Source of the DNA: an uncultured Pseudobutyrivibrio sp.
GTDB lineage: Bacteria > Bacillota > Clostridia > Lachnospirales > Lachnospiraceae
NCBI GenBank assembly: GCA_946403965.1
Contig: CAMJBT010000010.1
Coordinates: 1 to 62,075 of the forward strand
Direction of reading: 5' to 3'
DNA length: 62,075 nucleotides
Under the pieces are notes generated by a model that was given only the letters and a program-made list of their open reading frames with translations, did not search any database and had not been told where the DNA came from. The first letter of the stretch is position 1, and every line of letters starts with the position of its first letter. Made by a program: the position numbers and the translations under genes. Below, piece by piece: positions 51,797-60,705 of this stretch.

Positions 51797-52876
51797 CTAT
51801 TTATCAAATCTTCCTACAAAATCCATTGTGCTGCAGTCCTTCATTGGGAATTCTACAGATTCGCCTGTAGCTGCAGACTTGTAGATAGCAAGAACCATCT
51901 CAAGTGCACGACGTCCAGCTTCACCATTTACATATGGCTCGCGGTCGTTTTCGATAGCATCGATAACATCACGATAGAGCTTTGAGTGACCAAAGCCGTA
52001 TACATTTGGAGGAAGCTCTGAGCATTCCTTCTTTACCTGCTCTGGCTCGTCGATGTAATCTGAGAAGTTCCACTCCTCAAGAAGGTTTACAGCGTCTCCA
52101 CCAGCCTTAACTGTTCCCTTGTCACCAAAGATGTAAAGTGTCTCTTCAAGGTTCTTTGGGAATACATTTGTTGTTCCTTCAATGATACCGTAACTTCCGT
52201 TAGCAAACTGCACAAGAGCGATACCCAAATCCTCAGCCTGAATATAATCATGCTTAAGTCTGTCTGTCATACCAACTACACGTACAACATCATCGCCCAT
52301 CATCCAACGGAGAAGGTCGATATCGTGGATGCACTGATTCATAAGTGCACCACCATCCTGCTCCCATGTGCCACGCCATGAAGCACGGTCGTAATACTCG
52401 TGATCACGTGCCCAACGAATATGAGCTGTTCCATATAAAAGACGACCAAATCTACCCTTTTCAAGAGCTTCTCTAATCATCTGAATTGACTTATTAAAAC
52501 GGTTCTGGTGACAAGCGCAAACCTTTACTCCCTTCTTGTGACCAGCCTCGATGATTTTGTCGGCATCGGCAAGTGAAAGTGCGATTGGCTTTTCAATGAT
52601 GACATTGCAACCAGCCTCGATACAATCAAGAGCAATCTGAGCATGCTTTCCTGACTCTGTTGCGATGGCAACAAGCTCAGGCTTTTCATTTGCAAGCATC
52701 TCCTTGTAGTCTGTGTACTGCTTTACATAGTTTGGATCCAAATCAAATTTCTTGATTTTATCCTCTGTGTTTTTCAGGTCAAGGTCGCAAAGAGCAACAA
52801 GGTCGAGACCTGTCTTCTGTGAAGCTACTACGTGGTTTGGTGAAATACGACCACATCCGATAATTGCATATTTCAT
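51797..52876 (-). CDS. Gfo/Idh/MocA oxidoreductase (WlbA/WbpB-like)
   Basis: This 359-residue two-domain NAD enzyme starts MKYAIIGCGRISPNHV, with EKP at 95-97 and GGALMNQCIHDIDLLRW carrying the catalytic His of the family. The layout is close to WlbA/WbpB, which oxidise C3 of a UDP-N-acetylhexosaminuronic acid before transamination. No UDP-glucose-6-dehydrogenase-like gene is present in the window, so the exact substrate is uncertain. Its start overlaps the Wzy-like stop by one base, and the aminotransferase gene follows. Confidence 0.85.
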   Translation of the reverse strand: MKYAIIGCGRISPNHVVASQKTGLDLVALCDLDLKNTEDKIKKFDLDPNYVKQYTDYKEMLANEKPELVAIATESGKHAQIALDCIEAGCNVIIEKPIALSLADADKIIEAGHKKGVKVCACHQNRFNKSIQMIREALEKGRFGRLLYGTAHIRWARDHEYYDRASWRGTWEQDGGALMNQCIHDIDLLRWMMGDDVVRVVGMTDRLKHDYIQAEDLGIALVQFANGSYGIIEGTTNVFPKNLEETLYIFGDKGTVKAGGDAVNLLEEWNFSDYIDEPEQVKKECSELPPNVYGFGHSKLYRDVIDAIENDREPYVNGEAGRRALEMVLAIYKSAATGESVEFPMKDCSTMDFVGRFDK

Positions 52877-54129
52877 TATTCTACCTCCTGTGAAGTACTA
52901 TCTATTTTTATCAAAATGTATATAAGCAAGTAGGTGTAGTAAGGGGTCATGTACTTGTAAAACATGTCAAGTCCAAGGTCGATTGATAGGAAAGTGATAA
53001 TAAATGCCAATCCTAACAATTTAGACAATCCCTTCTTGCATCTAACTATCTTAATGGTTTCCCAGATTGGGAACCAATAATAGCAAATTAATCCAACAAA
53101 TCCGAAGCTGAAAAGCAGCTCCATGAAATTCATATGGGTCTGGATGTTTCGATACATCACCACTCCGTCCTCCACATACTCCTCCAGCTGAGAGTATGGC
53201 ATGGACTTGAAGGCATAAAAACCATGTCCAAAGATTGGTGACTCTGGGAAGTGAGCCTTGAAGGCTGCAAGCACTGCCATTCTCTGGCCTGTGCTAGTGT
53301 GCAAATCATAATCTGTTGTGCCTGTTTGTGTGAACAGCTCTACGATTCGTGAACCGATTACCTCGTAAAGGATTGGCACTGCCATGATTGCCACCAGACC
53401 TACCACACCAACTGCGCCGATGATAGCGATGTTGCGGCGGAAAGTCTTTTTATCCTTGGATGTTCCAAGAAGCATGATTGCGAAAACTACAATAAGTGGT
53501 CCTACTGAGGATTTTGAACCTGCAAGCAGGATTCCGATTGAACCAACAATACACTGGAATAAGTATCTCTTTATCTGACGATTCACAATAAGTGAATACA
53601 TCATTGGAATAAGCATGAGGATGTAAAGATTTCCTGTATCGATAACTGTGCCACCCGGCACCTCGCCAAGTCTGTAAAACTCGCCATGAAGTGCATCAAT
53701 CCAAAGTCTGTCATAGCACACATTTGTGACGAAAGTGGCAAGAATCACAATGCCTCCCACATCACTGAGTACATCTATTAAATCCTGTCTGTTGTGCCAG
53801 AGAAGCTGGTATGCCACAAAGGCTGGAAGCACTGTCATGATGGTGTATTGCATACTGTACATGCCAGCATCAAAAACCAGTCCGAAGTGACCGTAAACAA
53901 ACTGCAATCCCTGGAAAAGCACAAGCCATAGGATGGCTGGATTCAATATGCTTTCCTTGAAATCCTTTTTGTTATTCCAGCTAAGGAATGCTACAAATGC
54001 AAATCCAATCACATCTACTAAAAGATTAATACCCAGTGTTGGCTTTGTAACGATACCCCAGTTACATCTAAAATAGATAACCAGTATTAATAAAATTTTT
54101 GTTATTAGTAATTTGTTCTTCTCAATCAT
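52876..54129 (-). CDS. O-antigen ligase/polymerase-like membrane protein
   Basis: The 417 residues give about 11 membrane helices and a large loop with FGHGFYAFKSMPYSQLEEY and TQTHMNFMELLFSFGFVG-like sequence (QTHMNFMELLFSFGFVG), the conserved His-Asn region of the Wzy_C family. It could polymerise repeat units or ligate the chain to its acceptor. It differs from the two tandem Wzy-like proteins on the left, so this locus encodes three such enzymes. Its stop overlaps the start of the oxidoreductase. Confidence 0.75.
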   Translation of the reverse strand: MIEKNKLLITKILLILVIYFRCNWGIVTKPTLGINLLVDVIGFAFVAFLSWNNKKDFKESILNPAILWLVLFQGLQFVYGHFGLVFDAGMYSMQYTIMTVLPAFVAYQLLWHNRQDLIDVLSDVGGIVILATFVTNVCYDRLWIDALHGEFYRLGEVPGGTVIDTGNLYILMLIPMMYSLIVNRQIKRYLFQCIVGSIGILLAGSKSSVGPLIVVFAIMLLGTSKDKKTFRRNIAIIGAVGVVGLVAIMAVPILYEVIGSRIVELFTQTGTTDYDLHTSTGQRMAVLAAFKAHFPESPIFGHGFYAFKSMPYSQLEEYVEDGVVMYRNIQTHMNFMELLFSFGFVGLICYYWFPIWETIKIVRCKKGLSKLLGLAFIITFLSIDLGLDMFYKYMTPYYTYLLIYILIKIDSTSQEVE

Positions 54130-54210
54130 ATCTAAAAGTCTAGTTATAATTTTCTTATAGTTTATATCCTTTGAACTCTAACTTCCGCTAAATAAATCTA
54201 AAGATTGTAA

Positions 54211-55764
54211 TTACAATCCAAATATATTTGGTGCAGTGTTAAACCACACAACTCTGGAGCCTAATTTTTGCAGATAATCTGCCAGCTGTCCTGCAGTGTA
54301 TTCTGAGCCAGTCATAAGCCAGTCTGGGGCATCAAATATTGCCACCTCTGGTCTGACCATTTCATAAAAGCCTGTCTCCACTGGCATGCTGTTGTTGCCG
54401 TGGTGACCACACTGAAGAATGTCTGCCTTTAGGTCCTGTCCGTATGTGTCCACCAAATACTCTGCCAAATATTTGCTATGAGCATCAGCGCATATAAGGG
54501 CACTTCTATCTTTTGTCTGGAGCTTGAGCACCAGTGAAACATTGTTTGGAATATCCTCTGGGTTGCCAAGGACCACATCATCACCAACATTAAGGGCAGT
54601 GATTTTCAGGTCCTGTTTCTTGCCAAAGGTCATTTCCTCATCTCGTGATACCACGTGGATGTTGTCTGCTCCATCTGTAAGCTCATGAAACTTTTTGAAA
54701 TCATCTACATCATCCCACTCCATCAGATTCAGACTGTAGAAAGTGTCCTCCTCCAGTGGTGTAACATATATATTTTCTATCTTTATCCCCTTTGGGTCTG
54801 CATAGATTTCATTAAATGCACCTATGTGATCCTTGTGATAATGGGTAAGATACCAGGCATCCACTTTGCCGCCGTTGGCCTTTATGGCCTCGCGCATAGT
54901 TTCATGATTTCCGGCGTTGCCACCATCGATGACGATTAAAGTGCCATCTTCCATGTTTGTCAAAGTGTAGGCTAAGCCCTGATCCTCTGTGGAATCTGCA
55001 TATTCAGTGAGAATCCAGGTTGGGTCGTTTGGCTCTAGCACGGCATAGTATGGAGTGCGACCAAAGAGCTTGAAGCCATAATTTAAATATGTATTAAGGG
55101 TGGTGTCTACTGCTGAAACCACCACGAAATCTACATTGTTTTCCTTTGCATAATCCACAATCACCTGTGGCTCAGGGAACTGATTGGTCAGCTGATATGC
55201 CTCGTCTGGAATGTATCTGCTGTAAGGCATTGAAAAACGGCTATCCATCTGACGCAAATAAACTGCAATATCCTGTGGCGCCATTATACGAATGGTATCC
55301 CCACTATAATCTGCAAAAATATCGCAGATGGTGACTACATCCTGAGGAACCTTGTTGCGATTTTCAGCCTTTGTAAACCAGTCCTCTTTGTAAAGGCAAT
55401 CACCAAGAACCATCAAAAGTGCGATACATCCAATGACTGCCGCAAGCTTTTTCACACCTTTGAATCTATCTACCAGCAATGTGGCACCAAAGGCGATAAT
55501 CACAAACACAGGCAGTACACTGAAAAACCTCTGATAGTACTGAACGAAAGTGGTCTGCTCCATAAAAGACTGACACACGTAGTAAGTGATTGGATTATAT
55601 ATAAAAATCAAAACCACTGTGGTGTAAAGCAAAATTACACCACGTTTCAGTGAATCACGCTTTATAAAAAATATTGTGACAAGGGCCAGCAAAAACAGAG
55701 TTACGTAGCCGAAATCACCCCAGTATTGCTGGGTAATGTCTTTAATAAAATTTAACCAAACCAT
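54211..55764 (-). CDS. Membrane segment plus ComEC-like metallo-beta-lactamase domain
   Basis: The 517 residues split into three: three or four helices (1-120), an extracytoplasmic-type domain (about 130-245, with IMAPQDIAVYLRQMDSRFSM and FVVVSAVDTTLNTYLNYGF) like the C-terminal domain of DUF6077/YfhO proteins, and a metallo-beta-lactamase domain from about 265 with HYHKDHIG (308-313 metal site), CADAHSKY and QCGHHGN. The MBL resembles the soluble domain of ComEC. The first two parts look like the missing end of the upstream DUF6077-like protein, which overlaps by 13 bases in another frame. Hydrolysis of a phosphodiester on the outer face is conceivable. Confidence 0.7.
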   Translation of the reverse strand: MVWLNFIKDITQQYWGDFGYVTLFLLALVTIFFIKRDSLKRGVILLYTTVVLIFIYNPITYYVCQSFMEQTTFVQYYQRFFSVLPVFVIIAFGATLLVDRFKGVKKLAAVIGCIALLMVLGDCLYKEDWFTKAENRNKVPQDVVTICDIFADYSGDTIRIMAPQDIAVYLRQMDSRFSMPYSRYIPDEAYQLTNQFPEPQVIVDYAKENNVDFVVVSAVDTTLNTYLNYGFKLFGRTPYYAVLEPNDPTWILTEYADSTEDQGLAYTLTNMEDGTLIVIDGGNAGNHETMREAIKANGGKVDAWYLTHYHKDHIGAFNEIYADPKGIKIENIYVTPLEEDTFYSLNLMEWDDVDDFKKFHELTDGADNIHVVSRDEEMTFGKKQDLKITALNVGDDVVLGNPEDIPNNVSLVLKLQTKDRSALICADAHSKYLAEYLVDTYGQDLKADILQCGHHGNNSMPVETGFYEMVRPEVAIFDAPDWLMTGSEYTAGQLADYLQKLGSRVVWFNTAPNIFGL

Positions 55765-56936
55765 CTATACCACCATGATTTCTCGCGGCTTCTGTTAAAG
55801 TGCTGTGGCCAGTGGCCCTGCATATCCTCCAGCAAAAGAACTATCAGCTGATAGAAAACATACTGGAAAATTGGTCCTGTCATTCCGGCGATAAGGTATC
55901 TAGGGCTTTGAGGCTTTTTGGAATAAATGCTCATGGCTACCCATGTAAGCACCACCACAAGTCCCACTACCATCATGGACATGGCACTAAGTGAAGTGCT
56001 GCCCATTGATACTGCAATCAGCGGAAGGATGCAGCCGTTGTCTATATCTTCGCTGTAAAGCTTTATGTAATAAGCAAGTAAAAATGGCACGCTGATTGTG
56101 AAAAGCACTGCCTTTCCCTGCCACAGAGTGCAAAGCATTCTGAAGGTAAGGGAATAATGTGAATACTGTCCGAACATCAATGCCGTGGCGAAGATGTCCA
56201 TAAAAATCAATCTATTGTCAATCTCCTTGAAAAGAAGACCTGATATCCAAAAGTAAACTGCGTATGCAACTAAAAGCAGAAGCACTGGCATGATTGTGTG
56301 GCAAATAGTAGTGACCTCAAATCCAGATACCTTTGCCAAATAAGAAATGTATGTTGTCCATGATGCAACTGCACGTTTTTCAAGCATTGTCTGTGGTGCA
56401 CCAGTGACTATATTGGTGTTTGCCAGAATGTCTTTGTCCAAAGTGTCCAGGCTGGAAACCACATAATCATAATCGTCGTATGACCATTCATTTATCTCGT
56501 AGCCAAACGCGAAATAGCACTGAATAGCCACAAGCAATATAAAAATCCCAAGGTAAATAAAAGTAAATTTGTTCTTACGATAATCATCTGCTGTGTTCTT
56601 TAAATAGTCTGCTGTGTCACCTGTGAACTGCTTACGCTTTTTAAAATAGAGAATAGCTGCTGCCACTACCGCAATCAGACATATTGCTGAATATGCAATG
56701 GATAAGCCTGTGAAACAGCCTGTAACTATCTCGTTAAAGGTGATCCAATTCTGGTGCCACTCCAATACAGCAAACAAAAGGTAAAACACACCCCAGCTTC
56801 CAAGCAGGCCGGTGATGTACACAATGATAGGAGTCTTTAAGGATTCCTCTTTTACTCTGTATGTAATTAGTTGACCGAATGCTGCTGGCACAAGTGTGAA
56901 ATGCAGCAAAAAAGCAATTGCTCTGATTATTGTCAA
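55752..56936 (-). CDS. DUF6077-like polytopic membrane protein, possibly truncated
   Basis: The 394 residues contain eight or nine helices and the loop YEINEWSYDDYDYVVSSLDTLD with clustered acidic residues, as in DUF6077/GT-C proteins. It ends at RWFG without the soluble C-terminal domain usual for these proteins. The next gene starts 13 bases before this stop, in the -1 frame, and supplies just such helices and domain. Either the protein is naturally split into two coupled subunits, or a single-base change interrupted one long gene. Confidence 0.6.
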   Translation of the reverse strand: MTIIRAIAFLLHFTLVPAAFGQLITYRVKEESLKTPIIVYITGLLGSWGVFYLLFAVLEWHQNWITFNEIVTGCFTGLSIAYSAICLIAVVAAAILYFKKRKQFTGDTADYLKNTADDYRKNKFTFIYLGIFILLVAIQCYFAFGYEINEWSYDDYDYVVSSLDTLDKDILANTNIVTGAPQTMLEKRAVASWTTYISYLAKVSGFEVTTICHTIMPVLLLLVAYAVYFWISGLLFKEIDNRLIFMDIFATALMFGQYSHYSLTFRMLCTLWQGKAVLFTISVPFLLAYYIKLYSEDIDNGCILPLIAVSMGSTSLSAMSMMVVGLVVVLTWVAMSIYSKKPQSPRYLIAGMTGPIFQYVFYQLIVLLLEDMQGHWPQHFNRSREKSWWYRWFG

Positions 56937-56941
56937 TTTAA

Positions 56942-57772
56942 TTAACTCTCCAGTTTTATATCACTCCACCAATATCCCTGGTGGTCCTCTGATAAATCAA
57001 GCTTTGTCACATCTATGCTTTGAAGCTTGTCGTGAAGCCTTTGAAACATAGGATATCTCTTGGCCAGATTCCCATAGTGTGAAAGCTTGACCGTTTTCTC
57101 TTTTTCTAAATCTCTTGTTGTACCCACTTCGTTATTATCGTATATACGATAAATAGTGGCTCCGTTTTCACACAAGCGACCACCGCCTAAATCAAGAAGA
57201 ATTCTAGAGAAGAGATACCAGTCGAAAACATTGCTATCTCCTTCGTAAAGGCTGTCAATAAATTCTTCTGAAAGGGCATCAAGCCTGATAGCTGTGGTGG
57301 ACATTCCAAGGAAATTTTCCTGAGCGATTGGCGTAATATCTGCCACCTGTGATGGGATGTAGGTAAACACATCCTGATAGGTAAATCCTTCTTTTTCCAC
57401 CTTAGCCTTAACTAATTTATTATAAAAGAATACACTGTCTTTGTCTAATTCTGCAGACTTCAAAACGCCCTCTACTCTGTCAGGGCTGAAGGTGTCATCA
57501 GCATCTCCCATAATGGCCAGATCATAACCCATTTCCTTTGCAGCACGAAGCATCTCGATGCGAGTACCAGCTATAGAAAGTTGCTTGTCTGATAAATCTA
57601 CTACCTTTGCTCCGTCTGGAATAGGAAGTGTTTCAAGCTCAGCCTTTGAATAGTTGTCGTTGATTATGAGCAAGTCGAAAGACTGACTTGTCTGAGCATT
57701 TATGGACTCAATAAGATCAGAAAAAAATGGGAATGCTTGTTTATATATTACAGTTGTAAAACAGGTTTTCAT
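56942..57772 (-). CDS. Family 2 glycosyltransferase
   Basis: The 276 residues form a GT2 enzyme (MKTCFTTVIYKQAFPFFSDLI, LLIINDNYSKAE, IMGDADDTF as the metal-binding DxD-like site). The C-terminal third lacks membrane helices. It lies 15 bases after a GT4 gene and six before the DUF6077-like gene. It probably adds one residue of the repeat unit; the sugar is unknown. Confidence 0.8.
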   Translation of the reverse strand: MKTCFTTVIYKQAFPFFSDLIESINAQTSQSFDLLIINDNYSKAELETLPIPDGAKVVDLSDKQLSIAGTRIEMLRAAKEMGYDLAIMGDADDTFSPDRVEGVLKSAELDKDSVFFYNKLVKAKVEKEGFTYQDVFTYIPSQVADITPIAQENFLGMSTTAIRLDALSEEFIDSLYEGDSNVFDWYLFSRILLDLGGGRLCENGATIYRIYDNNEVGTTRDLEKEKTVKLSHYGNLAKRYPMFQRLHDKLQSIDVTKLDLSEDHQGYWWSDIKLES

Positions 57773-57786
57773 TTTTTCTCCTTTAA

Positions 57787-58980
57787 TTAGAGATATCTGT
57801 CCATAATGTCCATGAGCTTAGCCTTTGAGAAATGCTCTTTGTTGTATGCATATGCGTTTTCACCCATTTCTCGAAGACGAGTTGCTGACTGTTTTTTCAT
57901 GGCGATGATGTTGTCCGCAAGGGCTCTGGCATCACCGATTGTTGAACACATACCGCAATCTGCCTCTGAAATCACCCTGGCTGTTTCGCCCTTAGCTGAA
58001 GCAATGATTGGCATAGCACATGCCATATAGCTTTGAAGCTTTGCAGGTATTGTCTTTGCAAAGAGATCATCATCTGCAAAAGATATGAAAGCAGCATCTC
58101 CAGTAGACAGATATCCCGGCACCTCTGTAGGCTGAACTCTTCCTGCAAACTCAAACAAATCCCAAACGCCAGCATCTGTAATACTGTTTTCAAAAGAATG
58201 TCTGGCTCTTCCGTCTCCAACAATTGTAAATCGAATATCTTTATAGCCTTCGTTTCGAATAATCTTTGCAGCCTCTGGAAGAATCTCCAATCCCTGAGCC
58301 TGGCCGATGTTTCCTGTAAACACTAGATTGAAGCCCTTGTGCTCCTTCTTTGGAAGTGGCTCGTAAAATTCCTCTGCATACTGTGGCCAAAAGCTGACCT
58401 TATCAGCCTCAGATTCATCTACGTATTTACGAATTTCTGTAACGAAGCTTGGACTTGTACCCCAAATGTGAGTACAGCCCTTGTATATCTTTCTCACCAT
58501 ACGCTCGATTGGCTTAATGACAATCGGACTATGGATGCCTGTAATCATTTCTACATTTTCTGGCCAAAGATCCTGAACATACAAGTAGCATGGCACTTTA
58601 TGCTTCTTTGCATATGCCACGCCCACCTTGCACTGATTCATTGGAGAGGTCTCAAACATAAATACCTCATCCGCTTTTATTTTTGTAAATAAATTCCAGA
58701 AAAATCCGAAGAATGGGAAGCTGAAATAATTCATCACAAGCCCCAGCTTTCCATGTCCTCTAGGAATCAATGGGATGCGATAAACCTCCACCCCATTGAT
58801 AGTTTCTTTTCTTTTTTTGAAGAGGCCGTAGCCATCAAATATTTTGCCCTCTGGATAGTTTGGAAGACCTGTCACCACAGACACCTTGTATCCTCGCTTC
58901 ACCCATTCAAATGCCATGTCATTTATACGAAACTGTTCTGGGTAAAAGTACTGACATATTATTAAAATGTGTTTTTTCAT
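57787..58980 (-). CDS. GT4 glycosyltransferase (WbuB-like)
   Basis: The 397-residue enzyme has HILIICQYFYPEQFRINDMAFEW and VVTGLPNYPEGKIFDGYG, the N-terminal marks of WbuB/CapM-type GT4 enzymes that often add fucosamine or N-acetylhexosamines. In the C-domain are VFTGNIGQAQGLEILPEAA and FISFADDDLFAKTIPAKLQSYMACA with the donor-site residues. A hydrophobic stretch near 75-95 may touch the membrane. It lies 21 bases after the DUF2142 gene. Confidence 0.85.
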   Translation of the reverse strand: MKKHILIICQYFYPEQFRINDMAFEWVKRGYKVSVVTGLPNYPEGKIFDGYGLFKKRKETINGVEVYRIPLIPRGHGKLGLVMNYFSFPFFGFFWNLFTKIKADEVFMFETSPMNQCKVGVAYAKKHKVPCYLYVQDLWPENVEMITGIHSPIVIKPIERMVRKIYKGCTHIWGTSPSFVTEIRKYVDESEADKVSFWPQYAEEFYEPLPKKEHKGFNLVFTGNIGQAQGLEILPEAAKIIRNEGYKDIRFTIVGDGRARHSFENSITDAGVWDLFEFAGRVQPTEVPGYLSTGDAAFISFADDDLFAKTIPAKLQSYMACAMPIIASAKGETARVISEADCGMCSTIGDARALADNIIAMKKQSATRLREMGENAYAYNKEHFSKAKLMDIMDRYL

Positions 58981-59001
58981 ATACTCTCTCTTTTTCGTTT
59001 T

Positions 59002-60663
59002 TTAGAATGGTGCTGGCATTCCGTCTCTCAAATGGAAAAGGAAATATAGCAAACCACACATAGAAAATACAAGTGCAATATTCTGAATGTATATCAAAAT
59101 AAGTGCAAGCTTGTTTTCCTTTGCGTCACTTCCAAGCGCAATACACATGCACATGTAAACAGGTATCAGATATCTAAATGAAATCTGTACTCGCTGGCTT
59201 CCTTCCTGAGGAGTGAATCTTGTGAGACATCCTACGAAGATGGCAGCTACACAAAGGAGTAATCCCAGCCCGATTACAACCATCTGCCATTTTTTGATTC
59301 GCTGTCCCTTAATGAAAAACAATCCTGCAAGAAGACAAAGTAGCATGATAATAACGCATGCCATTGGCACTGCTGCATTCAGCATTACATGTCCAATTTC
59401 ACTTCCAATGATATGCTTGATATTGAACCAAAAATCTACCTTGATTCCTTCCCATGCAAACTTTATTGTCTCCCATGGATGTCTCTCCATGTACTGCCAT
59501 GTGTAGGCAGGACGGCTTGCATCCTGAGCGATGGTCTTGTTTTCCTGGACCCAAACCATCTCTCGAAGAACCACGTAGTAGTATTTTGTAACAACCTTTT
59601 TGAATACTACAACTGCACCTGCAATGATTACGGCCATAATTCCGTACTCATACCATTTCTTGCTGAGAGCCACATCATCCCACCACTTCTTGATAGGAAT
59701 AGCGAAAATCCAAACCGCAAACAATGCATATACTGTTTTGTTTGGAATAAGCATGACAACGCAGCCTCCCAGAATAATCAAATCCCAGGCGTGCAGCTTC
59801 ACATGAGGCTGACTATAGTAAAGACATAAAGTCAAAAGTGCAAGTGAAAACAAAATACTCATGTTGTCGTAAGAATATGAGCTACAAAGATGAAGCACTG
59901 TTGGGAAAAATGCAAATGTCATCAACTGCTGCTTTCCTACAGGAAGAAGCTTCATTGCTATCCAGCCTGCGATAATCAGCGAAAGGGAATTCATAAATCT
60001 TCCCATGAATATTACTCCGCAGAAACCAAGCTTCAAAAGCCTTGCAATAGTAATTCCTGTGGCAGACACCAGATAACGGGAAGCCTTTGCCGGAGCAATT
60101 TTACATTCCACATTGGCTTGCATATCTTCTGCATTCTTTATCCAATTTCCGTTTGCAATAACAGGGTATTGATATGGGAAAGTGACGTCCAAATATGGAA
60201 GCATGAAGTAATCCTCTGCTCTCATATAGAAAAAGGATTCGTCCTGAACCCAGCTCATCAGATTGCTGGTGTCGGTGCTAAGGTTGTGATCCTTCATTCC
60301 CATCATAATGTTTGAACAATGATAAGCACTGTAGTAGTGAGCCACCTCGTCTACACCAGAAATCGGTGGCATTACAAGCTGCATACAAATGGTCCAACCA
60401 ATTGAAAGAATCACAAACGCTCTTGGGTAGGTCCACTTCTTGTCGAAAACAAGAAGCCTGAGGACGTACAATGTAAGTGCAATCATAACAACCATAATAA
60501 TTGCCAGATATACGTTTGTTCTTCCCTCCATCAGCTTGTTGTAACAATGCTTGAAATAGAAATAAATTGTGTATATGATAGCTGCAACTGCCGCCACAAT
60601 AGCGGCAAGCTTCACAGCTTTATCCTTATTCATATCAGTGAAATAGCTTTTAACTTTTTCCAA
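59002..60663 (-). CDS. DUF2142 polytopic membrane protein
   Basis: The 553 residues carry the DUF2142 signature MPPISGVDEVAHYYSAYH at about 98-115, then GRFMNSLSLI and FRYLIPVY, with 11-12 helices. DUF2142 proteins are GT-C-like and occur in surface-polysaccharide loci, but their reaction is not established. The start codon is TTG at 60661-60663 with AGAGGGAG five bases upstream. It is 42 bases after the nucleotidyltransferase gene. Confidence 0.8.
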   Translation of the reverse strand: MEKVKSYFTDMNKDKAVKLAAIVAAVAAIIYTIYFYFKHCYNKLMEGRTNVYLAIIMVVMIALTLYVLRLLVFDKKWTYPRAFVILSIGWTICMQLVMPPISGVDEVAHYYSAYHCSNIMMGMKDHNLSTDTSNLMSWVQDESFFYMRAEDYFMLPYLDVTFPYQYPVIANGNWIKNAEDMQANVECKIAPAKASRYLVSATGITIARLLKLGFCGVIFMGRFMNSLSLIIAGWIAMKLLPVGKQQLMTFAFFPTVLHLCSSYSYDNMSILFSLALLTLCLYYSQPHVKLHAWDLIILGGCVVMLIPNKTVYALFAVWIFAIPIKKWWDDVALSKKWYEYGIMAVIIAGAVVVFKKVVTKYYYVVLREMVWVQENKTIAQDASRPAYTWQYMERHPWETIKFAWEGIKVDFWFNIKHIIGSEIGHVMLNAAVPMACVIIMLLCLLAGLFFIKGQRIKKWQMVVIGLGLLLCVAAIFVGCLTRFTPQEGSQRVQISFRYLIPVYMCMCIALGSDAKENKLALILIYIQNIALVFSMCGLLYFLFHLRDGMPAPF

Positions 60664-60705
60664 TATTACTCCCTCTACTGACCTAAATAAATCTCAGGCC
60701 CTATC

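Noticed and set aside
54211-55764. ComEC competence protein
   Set aside because: The MBL domain resembles ComEC, but the competence membrane domain is absent and the rest resembles a DUF6077/YfhO-type C-terminal part.
55740-55770. Programmed -1 frameshift joining the two frames
   Set aside because: No classic slippery heptamer is seen at the overlap; a start codon is available, so coupling or a mutation is simpler.
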